Below, in pieces: positions 1 to 7,152 of a stretch of 19,590 nucleotides of DNA; position 1 is the first letter of the stretch, and each line of letters opens with the position of its first letter. Location: assembly GCA_029779995.1 (NCBI GenBank), contig JAKOZM010000442.1:1-19590 (forward strand). The letters are read 5' to 3'. A model generated the notes under the pieces. That model saw only the letters and a program-made list of their open reading frames with translations. It had not been told where the DNA came from and ran no database searches. The translations under genes and the position numbers were made by a program. The stretch comes from Actinomycetes bacterium (GTDB lineage: Bacteria > Actinomycetota > Actinomycetes > S36-B12 > UBA10799).

Positions 1-438
1 GATCGGCTCCTTCTGAGTGATCTTCTCCGGCGTCAGCACCTTCGGCGGTTTCGTGAAGCCGTTGCCGATCACCCAGTACGCGGTGGCCCCCATCCCGGCG
101 AACCACGGCTTGTACGGTGAGTTCTCGTCGAGCGCGGCCATGAACCGGATCTCCTTGAGATTTGCCGGGTAGGCCTTGATCAGGTGGTTACGCGACATAC
201 ACAGGTCGCGCACCAGTTTGATCTCGTAGTTCTCCAGGTACTTGAAGCCGCCCCAAACAAGGTTGCTGGACTGCATGGAGGTGAAGTTCGCGAAGTCCCC
301 GCGGTCGATCACCGCGACCCGAGCCCCCCGGGATGCCAGGGCGGCCGCCGAGACCGCGCCGTTGATGCCTCCGCCGACGATGAGCACGTCGAAAATGCCG
401 CCGTCGAGTTGATCGATATTCGCTTCACGTAGCCCCAT
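1..438 (-). CDS. glpD: GlpD-like FAD-dependent glycerol-3-phosphate dehydrogenase (N-terminal part, truncated by window edge)
   Basis: Only the first 146 residues are present; the gene continues beyond position 1. The family oxidises sn-glycerol 3-phosphate to dihydroxyacetone phosphate with FAD at the membrane and passes electrons to quinone. The N-terminus carries a Rossmann dinucleotide-binding motif, GGGINGA at residues 22-28, within the stretch DVLIVGGGINGA. It is followed by an acidic residue ending the second strand (VAVIDRGDF) and the GlpD-type block SSNLVWGGFKYLE near residues 57-69, which matches the family's SSxLxxGGxRYLE signature. The ATG at 438 is chosen because the Rossmann strand follows about 17 residues later. 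A GGGG run sits close upstream, and an inverted repeat (441-471) lies directly before the start. A GlpD-like FAD oxidoreductase of different substrate is possible because the C-terminal substrate domain is not visible. Confidence 0.75.
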   Translation of the reverse strand, partial: MGLREANIDQLDGGIFDVLIVGGGINGAVSAAALASRGARVAVIDRGDFANFTSMQSSNLVWGGFKYLENYEIKLVRDLCMSRNHLIKAYPANLKEIRFMAALDENSPYKPWFAGMGATAYWVIGNGFTKPPKVLTPEKITQKEPI

Positions 439-440
439 AC

Positions 441-471
441 CCCGATCCTAGGCCGGTGGGTAATGATCGGG
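441..471. repeat. Inverted repeat in front of the GlpD-like gene
   Basis: A perfect 7-base inverted repeat, CCCGATC (441-447) and GATCGGG (465-471), has a 17-base spacer. It fills most of the short gap between the nuclease stop (490) and the GlpD-like start (438). On the minus strand the second arm ends two bases before the ATG, so a folded RNA would hide the purine-rich GGGG ribosome-binding region. It could be a translational control hairpin, a repressor site or a weak terminator of the nuclease transcript; there is no T-tract. Confidence 0.4.
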
Positions 472-489
472 CATTGCCAGCGAGGGCGG

Positions 490-1062
490 CTATTCGCAGG
501 CCACGCCGTCACTGTCGCCGTCCAGATGGGGACCGTACCCGGGATCACCACGACGGATGGGCGCCTTGCCTGCTTCACGAACCGCCGTGCAGTTGGCGTA
601 GTACGCGCTGGCTGGTGAGCCGGAACCGCACTTGATCCCGCCGTTCGTGCGATCCAGGGCGCGGTACTTCTGCTGCTTGGGGTGCCAGCCGTACCCGTCG
701 AGGCCGTCGTAGCGGGCGACCGCCAGACCCTTGCGCAACATCACAGTTCCCACATCGCGGCCATCGCGGGTGCGCACGTAGGCCAGGGTGCGCCCGTACC
801 TGTCCACACCCGTGACGTTGACCAGGCGGACCCCGCCGCTGATCAGCCGGGCCATCTGCGCGGTCGCCCTGCGGTATCCGCACGCGCCGTACTCCGGGGT
901 GTCGTAGCCGAGCAGCCGGACGTCGCGACCATTGGACAATGCGATCGTGTCGCCATCCACGGCGCGCGCCGAACGATAACCACCGGCCGCCTGCGCCGAC
1001 ACGCCCATCCCGCTCACCAGAGCCACGGCGCAGCCAGCGACAAGTGCTCGGTGCCAACGCAT
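490..1062 (-). CDS. Secreted thermonuclease (SNase-like) with C-terminal excalibur Ca-binding domain
   Basis: This is a 190-residue exported protein. A signal peptide covers roughly residues 1-25: basic start MRWHR, hydrophobic core, then small residues before a likely cleavage after SAQA. The SNase (OB-fold) domain spans about 29-150. It keeps the DGDT calcium motif (36-39) and counterparts of the catalytic trio of staphylococcal nuclease: R49, E57 (same eight-residue spacing) and R91 in DRYGR. Residues 154-190 form an excalibur domain, with cysteines 158 and 189 and the calcium loop DGDSDG (181-186) ending in VACE. The start is placed at ATG 1062 rather than the ATG two codons upstream (1068). 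The Shine-Dalgarno-like GGGGAAGG (1069-1076) touches the 1068 codon but is six bases from 1062. A predicted -10 (TACAAT, 1093-1098, minus) suggests its own promoter. Likely role is extracellular nucleic acid degradation. Confidence 0.88.
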   Translation of the reverse strand: MRWHRALVAGCAVALVSGMGVSAQAAGGYRSARAVDGDTIALSNGRDVRLLGYDTPEYGACGYRRATAQMARLISGGVRLVNVTGVDRYGRTLAYVRTRDGRDVGTVMLRKGLAVARYDGLDGYGWHPKQQKYRALDRTNGGIKCGSGSPASAYYANCTAVREAGKAPIRRGDPGYGPHLDGDSDGVACE

Positions 1063-1068
1063 GTGCAT

Positions 1069-1076
1069 CCTTCCCC
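1069..1076 (-). promoter_or_regulatory. Ribosome-binding site that decides the nuclease start
   Basis: GGGGAAGG on the minus strand has zero spacing to the ATG at 1068 and six bases to the ATG at 1062. The second spacing is functional, so the annotated protein should begin MRWHR. Confidence 0.6.
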
Positions 1077-1092
1077 GTTGTGAAACATCTCA

Positions 1093-1098
1093 ATTGTA
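1093..1098 (-). promoter_or_regulatory. Possible -10 hexamer of the nuclease gene
   Basis: TACAAT read on the minus strand lies about 31 bases before the preferred start at 1062. No convincing -35 is seen 16-18 bases upstream, which is common in actinobacterial promoters. This is a weak call from pattern only. Confidence 0.25.
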
Positions 1099-1134
1099 CG
1101 TTCCACAGCGCGGAAAGTGGACAGTGAACCGGCC

Positions 1135-1494
1135 TTACTCACCGATCCATTTGAAACTCGTACTGACGGGCGCTTGACCAGCGACCGTGGCCGTCGCGGT
1201 CAACAGCTCGTCGTCGACGAGGCGGAACGACCAGACAGACCCGGTGTCCGGCTTGGCTTCGTAGAACCCCTCAGTGGTCTGCGTCGCCGTCAGCGACAGG
1301 TCCACGCTCCCACCGGTGATGCGCACGGCATACTCGCCCGCGTTCGGCGGGTCGACCCGCATGGCGATCGCCTCGCCACCAGTCGATTCCCACTGACCAA
1401 CGAACGGTTCGGCGCGCTCCTGATCACCTGAACTACACCCAGCCAGCACGACGGCCGCCAGTAGGGCAATGAAGACACTCAGCAATTTCGTCAT
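1135..1494 (-). CDS. Small hypothetical lipoprotein
   Basis: A 119-residue protein begins MTKLL. It has a hydrophobic signal segment (about residues 4-18) and the lipobox LAGC, with lipidated cysteine at residue 20, giving a mature lipoprotein of about 100 residues. The mature part contains GQWES near its start, then alternating polar and hydrophobic stretches ending in FKWIGE. This suggests a small beta-rich domain such as those binding ligands in lipocalin-like lipoproteins, but no family is recognised. The ATG at 1494 is chosen over the upstream in-frame start at 1554 because a strong GGGGAGGG lies four to six bases upstream and the signal peptide begins there. It lies 72 bases upstream of the nuclease and is divergent to the ABC exporter across a 109-base gap. 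The function is unknown. Confidence 0.75.
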   Translation of the reverse strand: MTKLLSVFIALLAAVVLAGCSSGDQERAEPFVGQWESTGGEAIAMRVDPPNAGEYAVRITGGSVDLSLTATQTTEGFYEAKPDTGSVWSFRLVDDELLTATATVAGQAPVSTSFKWIGE

Positions 1495-1603
1495 GATCCC
1501 TCCCCTGCTTTCACTGTAGAACACTGCCTCCCTTTGTCCGGTATCCACCACCAAGCGTTACGAAACTGCGTCCGAAGCCTTGGCGCCGAGCCGCAGTGGA
1601 ACA

Positions 1604-2539
1604 ATGACCGGTATGACCGACGTCCCGGTTTACCGGCCCGCGGAGGGCGAGATCCGCGTAGAGGGCCTTACCAAACACTTCAAGACAGTGCGAGCGGTCG
1701 ACGACCTGACGTTCACCGTCGCCCCCGGCCGGGTCACCGGCTTCCTGGGCCCGAACGGAGCCGGGAAGACGACCACTCTGCGCCTGCTTCTCGGCTTGGC
1801 CACGCCGGACGCCGGCACAGCGACGATCGGTGGCATCGCTTACGACCGGCGACCCCGCCCCGCTCACCATGTGGGGGCGGCCCTGGAATCCGCGAGCGTG
1901 CACCCCGGCCGCACCGCACGCGACCACCTGCGCGTCTACGCCCCAGAGGTCGGCGTGACCGATGGCCGCTGCGACGAAGTGCTCGCCATGGTGGGGCTCA
2001 CGGCCGCCGCCAACCGGCGGGTGGGTGGGTTCTCGATGGGCATGCGACAGCGCTTGGCCCTGGCCGCCACCTTGCTCGGCGATCCGCAGGTGCTGCTGCT
2101 CGACGAACCCGCCAACGGCCTGGACCCGGAAGGGATCGTCTGGCTGCGGCAGTTCCTGCGTTACCTCGCCGAGCAGGGCCGCACGGTGCTGGTGTCCTCC
2201 CACGTCCTGTCCGAGGTCGAGCAGACGGTCGACGACGTGGTGATCATCGCCAGCGGGCGGCTGGTCCGGGCGTGCTCTCTGCGCGACTTGGAGGCGCAGG
2301 CCAGACCGGCGGTACGACTGCGCTCCCCCGACGCCCCCGGGCTCGCCCGCCTCATCGAGCAAGCGGGCTGGACGGTCGACGCCGAGTCCCCCACGACCGT
2401 CGTGATTCACGACCAGTCTCAGGAGACTGTGGGCCGACTGGCCTTCCACCACGGACTCGAAGTGCATGACCTCTCGGCGGCGGGGACAAGCCTGGAGTCG
2501 CTCTTCCTGGAGTTGACGCACCCAGGAGCACAGTCATGA
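1604..2539 (+). CDS. ABC exporter ATP-binding protein (BcrA/DrrA-like)
   Basis: This is a 311-residue cytoplasmic ATPase that powers the permease encoded next. Visible motifs in order are Walker A GPNGAGKTT (49-57), the BcrA-type Q-loop region ALESASVHPGRT (93-104), the signature FSMGMRQRL (143-151), Walker B VLLLDEP (163-169) with D-loop NGLDPEG, and the switch histidine H200 in SSH. After about residue 215 comes a C-terminal extension of about 95 residues, as in drug and lantibiotic exporters. The start is uncertain. ATG 1604 has AGTGGA four bases upstream; ATG 1613 would shorten it by three residues, and a TTG at 1580 would lengthen it by eight. The stop overlaps the permease start (ATGA at 2536-2539), which shows translational coupling. 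The substrate cannot be told from sequence. Confidence 0.92.
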   Translation: MTGMTDVPVYRPAEGEIRVEGLTKHFKTVRAVDDLTFTVAPGRVTGFLGPNGAGKTTTLRLLLGLATPDAGTATIGGIAYDRRPRPAHHVGAALESASVHPGRTARDHLRVYAPEVGVTDGRCDEVLAMVGLTAAANRRVGGFSMGMRQRLALAATLLGDPQVLLLDEPANGLDPEGIVWLRQFLRYLAEQGRTVLVSSHVLSEVEQTVDDVVIIASGRLVRACSLRDLEAQARPAVRLRSPDAPGLARLIEQAGWTVDAESPTTVVIHDQSQETVGRLAFHHGLEVHDLSAAGTSLESLFLELTHPGAQS

Positions 2540-3345
2540 ACGCCGCCCTTCGCACGGAATGGCGCAAGATCGCCACGACGCGGCTGTGGTGGGTCACAGC
2601 CCTGGTGATGCTCGCCTACATGCTGGTCATGGGAGCGGTCATGGCCCTGTCCTTCGCTTTCGGCAGCGAGGCGTCGACCATGCCCGGCGGCGAGCCGATG
2701 GCGCTGGATCCCCGGGACATCGCCTCATCGGTCTACACGCTGGCGGTCGCCCTGGGCTACATCTTCCCCGCCATCCTCGGCGCGCTGACCGTCACCGCTG
2801 AGTTCCGGCATCGCACGATCACACCCACGTTGCTGGCGCAACCCCGCCGCAGCCTGGTCCTCGGTGCCAAACTGGCGGTCGTGCTGCCGTACGCCCTGGC
2901 AGTCTCGGTGGCCGGCGTGGTCGGCACCCTGCTCGGGGGTGCCTCTGCGCTGGCGATCATGGGTGAACCAACGTTCCTGGCCGACGCCGCGATGTGGCGC
3001 ACCATCGCGATGTCGGTCGTCGCCTTGGCCCTGTGGTCGCTGGTGGGGGTCGGCTTCGGGTCGGTCCTGACGAACCAGGTAGCCGCGATCGTCGTGCTGC
3101 TCGTCTTCACGCAGTTCGTCGAACCGCTGCTGCGGATCCTGCTCGCGCAGTTCGCCGTGACCGAAACCGCGTCCAAGTTCCTGCCGGGAGCCGCGGGTGA
3201 GGCGATCGCCGGCTCCAGCCTCTATGTCAGTTCCGGCCTCGCGGACCTGCTGCCCGCGTGGCAGGGCGTGTTGGTCCTGCTGGGCTACGCGGTAGTGCTG
3301 GTGGTCGTCGGCCGGCTGACGACCTTCCGTCGAGATATCGGCTGA
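2536..3345 (+). CDS. ABC-2 type permease subunit
   Basis: A 269-residue integral membrane protein forms the channel of the exporter with the preceding ATPase. About six transmembrane segments can be read, near residues 18-42, 64-88, 112-141, 153-176, 182-205 and 243-262. The cytoplasmic loop after the second segment has TAEFRHRTITPTLLAQPRR (87-105), the signature of this ABC-2 permease group. The amphipathic N-terminus (LRTEWRKI) before the first segment is also typical. The ATG at 2536 overlaps the ATPase stop by four bases and has CAGGAG seven bases upstream. The gene ends 22 bases from the convergent WS/DGAT stop. No intrinsic terminator is seen in that gap. The cargo is unknown. Confidence 0.88.
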   Translation: MNAALRTEWRKIATTRLWWVTALVMLAYMLVMGAVMALSFAFGSEASTMPGGEPMALDPRDIASSVYTLAVALGYIFPAILGALTVTAEFRHRTITPTLLAQPRRSLVLGAKLAVVLPYALAVSVAGVVGTLLGGASALAIMGEPTFLADAAMWRTIAMSVVALALWSLVGVGFGSVLTNQVAAIVVLLVFTQFVEPLLRILLAQFAVTETASKFLPGAAGEAIAGSSLYVSSGLADLLPAWQGVLVLLGYAVVLVVVGRLTTFRRDIG

Positions 3346-3367
3346 CCGGACAACAGTTGCCTAGACC

Positions 3368-4822
3368 TCAGACGGTCTGGCCCAACTCGTGGATGGCCTG
3401 CTCGATCAGCTCGGCCAGCCGGCCCGGATCCGGGATCAGCCCAGCGTCGGAGGCGATCCCGATGTTGACGACCCCGTTGTAGCTGAAGATACACAGGCCC
3501 AGCGGCTGGTTACCCGAACACGGAACCCAGCCCAGGATGCCTGTCACTTCGGTACCGGCCAGCGCCATGGGGACCCGGGGCCCGGGGACATTCGTGATCT
3601 GGCCGACGGTCTTGTTGGCCACGAAGTTCGTCAGCCGCACCGAGATCGCCGCGGGGGTTTCGGCGACCATCCGCTGCACCCCGTACAGCATCATCGGCTC
3701 GGCGCTGTTCTTGATCCGGTTCATCCGCGAGTGCATCGTGCCCAGCAGGGTGTGCGGATCGCGGATACCCAGCGGCATCGGCAGCATGACGACGGCGAAG
3801 TGGTTGCCCAGTTCCTTGGGCAGTTCGGTGTCGATGGCCTTGAGCGAGATCGGGATGAGCCAGCTGATCTGGTCGACGTTCTCCTCACCCCTGCTCTGCA
3901 AGTAGTTGGTGACCCCGAGCGAGACGGCGCTGAGCATCACATCATTGATCGTCACTGTGTGGGCCTTGGCGATATCACGCACCTCGGTCAGGGACAGCCC
4001 CGACACCCAGGCGACGTTCTTCTCCACGCCGACAGTGCCGCTCCACACCGTGTCAACGGAGCCGCCCGAGAGCGTCAGACGCGACACCGAACGCCAGCTG
4101 TTGACCAGCATGTTGTCCTCAGAGGCCATCTGACTCACGGCATCGGTGATCCGGGTGGGTTCGCGCAGACCGATCCAGCCCTGCGTCAAGGCCTGCGGAA
4201 CGCCGCCGAGCGCGGACGGCGCCTTCTTGACAGCGGACCCGACGCCGCTGACGAAGTCCGCGGCGCCACTGGCGATGCCCTTGGCGGCACCGGTGACCAT
4301 GCCCACCGGCCCGCCCGGCTTCCCGGAGCGTCCGACCGCAGCGGGCGCGGCAGGCTGCTCACCGATGGGATCGAGCATGCTCAGCAGTACCTGCACCAGG
4401 CGGACGCCATCGGCGATGCCGTGATGGAAACGCGCGAACACCATCGACTGGTCGCCGTCCACACCGTCGACCAGGTCGATCTCCCACAGCGGGTGGGCGA
4501 GGTCGAACGGCTCCGCGAACCGCTTCGACAGGTACTCCTGAGCCTGATCCTGATCGCCGGGTGCCGGCAGCGTCACCCGGCGCACCTGATGCGCCAGGTC
4601 GAAGTCGGGATCGTCCTCCCAGAACCACTCACCATCGATCTCGGTCGCCCGGCGGCCGAAAACCGGGAACCGGTCGACCAGCCGCTCCTGCACCACCGCC
4701 TCGACCGCATCCCAGTCCGGTGGCTGCGCCAGCCACATGACCCCATGGACGTACATGAGGTTGTTGGGCCGGTCCATGAGCAGCCAGGTCAGATCTCTGG
4801 GGGCGACGGGGACGACGGTCAT
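3368..4822 (-). CDS. WS/DGAT family wax ester synthase / diacylglycerol O-acyltransferase
   Basis: A 484-residue bifunctional-type acyltransferase joins acyl-CoA to a fatty alcohol (wax ester) or to diacylglycerol (triacylglycerol) at the membrane or lipid-body surface. The catalytic motif HHGIADG (133-139) is intact and fits HHxxxDG. The upstream PLWE (111-114) is present. The C-terminal half has the NDVMLS block, the LGN motif (ELGNHF), NVPGP, and a GLCIFSYNG-type strand. Length equals the usual 450-490. It is the last gene of the GMC-TetR-aldehyde dehydrogenase run. The ATG at 4822 follows the aldehyde dehydrogenase stop by 21 bases, with AGG five bases upstream, so it is probably co-transcribed. 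The operon context suggests that its alcohol substrate is also the substrate of the GMC enzyme; this is inference. Confidence 0.93.
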   Translation of the reverse strand: MTVVPVAPRDLTWLLMDRPNNLMYVHGVMWLAQPPDWDAVEAVVQERLVDRFPVFGRRATEIDGEWFWEDDPDFDLAHQVRRVTLPAPGDQDQAQEYLSKRFAEPFDLAHPLWEIDLVDGVDGDQSMVFARFHHGIADGVRLVQVLLSMLDPIGEQPAAPAAVGRSGKPGGPVGMVTGAAKGIASGAADFVSGVGSAVKKAPSALGGVPQALTQGWIGLREPTRITDAVSQMASEDNMLVNSWRSVSRLTLSGGSVDTVWSGTVGVEKNVAWVSGLSLTEVRDIAKAHTVTINDVMLSAVSLGVTNYLQSRGEENVDQISWLIPISLKAIDTELPKELGNHFAVVMLPMPLGIRDPHTLLGTMHSRMNRIKNSAEPMMLYGVQRMVAETPAAISVRLTNFVANKTVGQITNVPGPRVPMALAGTEVTGILGWVPCSGNQPLGLCIFSYNGVVNIGIASDAGLIPDPGRLAELIEQAIHELGQTV

Positions 4823-4843
4823 GAAGGCCTGCTTTCGTGAGGG

Positions 4844-6541
4844 TCAACCACGCAGTGCCGAGGCGAACAGCCCGGGCAGACGCAATGGGTGCGGTTGGGC
4901 GGCGAAATGGGTGAACTGCCGCGCCGTATGCGCGGAGGTTGCGTTCTGCAGGAACCACGGTGGCTTGACCGCCATGGTCAGCCCGAGGTGCTTCGCCGAA
5001 CGGGGAAAGGGACGGAACGGTGCCCGGACGACATTCTTCTGAGGCCGCTCAAGCATGAGTGAATTGTGCACAAATCCGGAGCCTGATTCGATCTTAAGGG
5101 AATCGTTACCCGCAAAAGCACCCCAGGCGGCCCGGCTGGTGAGGAAGGCCACGGCAGACCACGCGTTGACCCCGATGCACCCGTAGCGCAGATCCGCGAT
5201 GGCGGCGTCCACGGCGTCAGCGTGCCGCTGTGCCGTCATCGGATCGATGATCATATTGACCCCGAGGTTGCCTGCCAGCCGGTTGTTGGCGAAGTCCACC
5301 GCTGCCTCGAGGTACTCCTCCACCGTGTTCCCCGGCAGGTCGGTGGTCACGTAGATCGGCCCGAAGAACTCGCTGCGGAACGCCGGGTGGTCGCTGCTGG
5401 CATCCAGGCCCGTCAACAGCACGACCCGCTGGTTGGCGTCCAGCACCTCAGCATCGGGGTTGTCCGCCGCGAACTGAGCCAGCCGCTCGCGGGTCCCGGG
5501 GTAGAACGGCTCACGCGCCGGCGCATCGCGCAACGCCACGCGTACGGCTGCCAGGAACTCGTCGCGCTGGGCCCACTGCGCGGGCAGTACCAGGACCTGC
5601 GAGGCCACACAGGTGTGGCCGCTGCTGTGCAGTTTCTGAGTTGCGACGTGCTCGGCCTGGAACTCGATGTCGGCGCGCGTCCACTGACCGGGTACCACGA
5701 TGGTGGCGCCCACTCCACCGAGTTCGGAGGTGATGGGTTTGGTCAGCCGGGGTGTCCCAGCGGCCTTCGCGGCGGGATCCCCCCACACGATGGCGTCGAA
5801 TGTGCGCTCGCTGCCCGTGATGTGCACCCCGGTCACCAGATCGCTGTCCACCAGGTCGGCTCCGACCTGGCCGTCGCCGTAGAAGATGTCGAGATAGCCG
5901 TCGGCGATCAGCGGGGCGAAGACCGCCTCGAAGACCGGCCCGTACACCTCACTGACGGGGTTGAGCTTGAGTGCGACGACATCGCCGAGTACGAACAGGG
6001 CGTAGAGCGTGTCCAGCACCGGGATCGCGGACGCGTTGCCCGCACCCAGCACGACGGTCACTCCCCCGGCCGGTGACGGCTCGGAGTAGAACGCGGCCGC
6101 CCGCACGGTGTCCGCGGTCACGCCCGGCTCCATCCACACATCCAGGCTGTAGCCACTGAGCAGCAAGCGATCGTAGACCGAGGCCGGCATCACCCGCAGC
6201 ACCAGCTGGCCATCGGTCCGCTGCGTCTTCGGGACGTCGGCCAGCGGATCCTTGCCGGCGGCCACCGCCGTCAGGGTGTCGATCGCATCGGTGATCCAGG
6301 CGGCCGTGGGATACGGCCCCCCGAGCCACTCCTCCCCGCCCACTGACGGGTGCGCCGGACCGAAGCCCTTGAGCCGCGAGCCTGCGCGGACCCATTCGTC
6401 GCCCTGCTCGACGACGAGGTCACGCACCTGTTTGAGGTAGGCGATCTTGGCGGCCACGGGCAGCCGCGCCCACCTCCGCTTGCGCTCGTCAAGGTGGGTC
6501 AGGCGAAGGTCAAGGCCGCTCTGCGCGGTGTTCTGGGTCAT
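4844..6541 (-). CDS. Aldehyde dehydrogenase family protein
   Basis: A 565-residue NAD(P)-dependent enzyme oxidises an aldehyde to the acid. The family residues are visible: GAGNAS (166-171) and K192 of the cofactor site, general base E273 in SELGG, nucleophile C311 in GHTCVAS, and the EFFGPIY block (391-397). The protein is longer than the usual 480-500 residues. It has an N-terminal helical region of about 120 residues and a C-terminal tail of about 70 residues (from about 495) rich in Pro, Phe and Arg. E-to-C spacing is 38, against about 34 in classical enzymes, so it belongs to a divergent subgroup. The start at ATG 6541 overlaps the TetR stop (ATGA), with GAGG five bases upstream. An open frame runs on to 6802 but lies inside TetR. 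Co-transcription with the GMC enzyme suggests it removes that enzyme's aldehyde product. Confidence 0.9.
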   Translation of the reverse strand: MTQNTAQSGLDLRLTHLDERKRRWARLPVAAKIAYLKQVRDLVVEQGDEWVRAGSRLKGFGPAHPSVGGEEWLGGPYPTAAWITDAIDTLTAVAAGKDPLADVPKTQRTDGQLVLRVMPASVYDRLLLSGYSLDVWMEPGVTADTVRAAAFYSEPSPAGGVTVVLGAGNASAIPVLDTLYALFVLGDVVALKLNPVSEVYGPVFEAVFAPLIADGYLDIFYGDGQVGADLVDSDLVTGVHITGSERTFDAIVWGDPAAKAAGTPRLTKPITSELGGVGATIVVPGQWTRADIEFQAEHVATQKLHSSGHTCVASQVLVLPAQWAQRDEFLAAVRVALRDAPAREPFYPGTRERLAQFAADNPDAEVLDANQRVVLLTGLDASSDHPAFRSEFFGPIYVTTDLPGNTVEEYLEAAVDFANNRLAGNLGVNMIIDPMTAQRHADAVDAAIADLRYGCIGVNAWSAVAFLTSRAAWGAFAGNDSLKIESGSGFVHNSLMLERPQKNVVRAPFRPFPRSAKHLGLTMAVKPPWFLQNATSAHTARQFTHFAAQPHPLRLPGLFASALRG

Positions 6542-7152
6542 ACGTTCCTCACTGGTTCGGGTACTAGGGTGGCGACGAGAGTGACGAGGGCGGCGAGCCG
6601 GCGTCGCAGCAGGACCGGGTCGCGATCGATCTGGTAGTTGACGGAGGCCCCGATCACCGCGTCGATCACGAGGCTGGCGAGGTTGTCGGCGTGCGGCCCG
6701 TTGCCGAGGTGCTGCCCGACCGCATCCCGGATGAGTGCCTGGGCGTGCTCTCGAGCCCGGATCAGTGCGACCCGGGACTGTTCGGACCACATCGACACCC
6801 ACACGAACACCGCGAACGGCCGCTCGGGCGAGGTGATCATCAGCTCCCAGGCCCCGGCCGCCTGCGCGGCGGCCAGATCCAGGGTGCCCGAGCGGTCCAC
6901 CAAGGCATCAAGGGCGGCCATCCACCGGTTCACCAGCGAGTCGACCGCCGCGGCGATCAGCCCGTCCTTGTTGCCGAAGTAGTAGTAGATGGTGGGCGGT
7001 TTGACCTTCGCCCTGCTGCACACCTGCTGAATCGTCAGGGCCGCCGGGTCCAAGGCCTGCAGGCCGTCGATGACGGCCTGCAGGATGCGCTCGGATGTGG
7101 GCGTGGGCGCAGGGTGCGCGCTCGCCGGTACGTCGGTGTGCACGGATGACAT
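6538..7152 (-). CDS. TetR family transcriptional regulator
   Basis: A 204-residue one-component repressor. Residues 18-70 form the N-terminal TetR DNA-binding domain. Its helix-turn-helix LTIQQVCSRAKVKPPTIYYY (39-58) is followed by the family's FGNKDGLI. The C-terminal helices (about 75-200) form the ligand-binding and dimer part, and no ligand can be predicted. The ATG at 7152 shares one base with the GMC stop (TGATG), has no clear ribosome-binding site, and is probably translated by re-initiation. A TTG at 7155 is a poorer start. The stop overlaps the aldehyde dehydrogenase start. Position inside the operon implies autoregulation. The palindrome at 8737-8752 in front of the first gene is the best candidate operator. 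Confidence 0.93.
   Translation of the reverse strand: MSSVHTDVPASAHPAPTPTSERILQAVIDGLQALDPAALTIQQVCSRAKVKPPTIYYYFGNKDGLIAAAVDSLVNRWMAALDALVDRSGTLDLAAAQAAGAWELMITSPERPFAVFVWVSMWSEQSRVALIRAREHAQALIRDAVGQHLGNGPHADNLASLVIDAVIGASVNYQIDRDPVLLRRRLAALVTLVATLVPEPVRNV

Noticed and set aside
1511..2521. Open frame of 336 codons on the minus strand opposite the ABC ATPase
   Set aside because: Shadow of the ATPase; the Walker A, signature and Walker B motifs are on the plus strand.
3346..3367. Bidirectional terminator between the convergent permease and WS/DGAT genes
   Set aside because: The 22-base gap holds only a trivial CAAC-A-GTTG dyad and no T-tract.
3389..4840. Open frame of 483 codons on the plus strand opposite WS/DGAT
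   Set aside because: It is the antisense shadow of a gene with intact HHxxxDG and other family motifs. Its translation is rich in His/Arg/Asp/Gln with no recognisable fold, as expected for GC-rich DNA.
6542..6802. N-terminal extension of the aldehyde dehydrogenase frame
   Set aside because: It lies inside the TetR gene in another frame and is Arg/Pro-rich. A good ribosome-binding site and ATGA overlap support the start at 6541.
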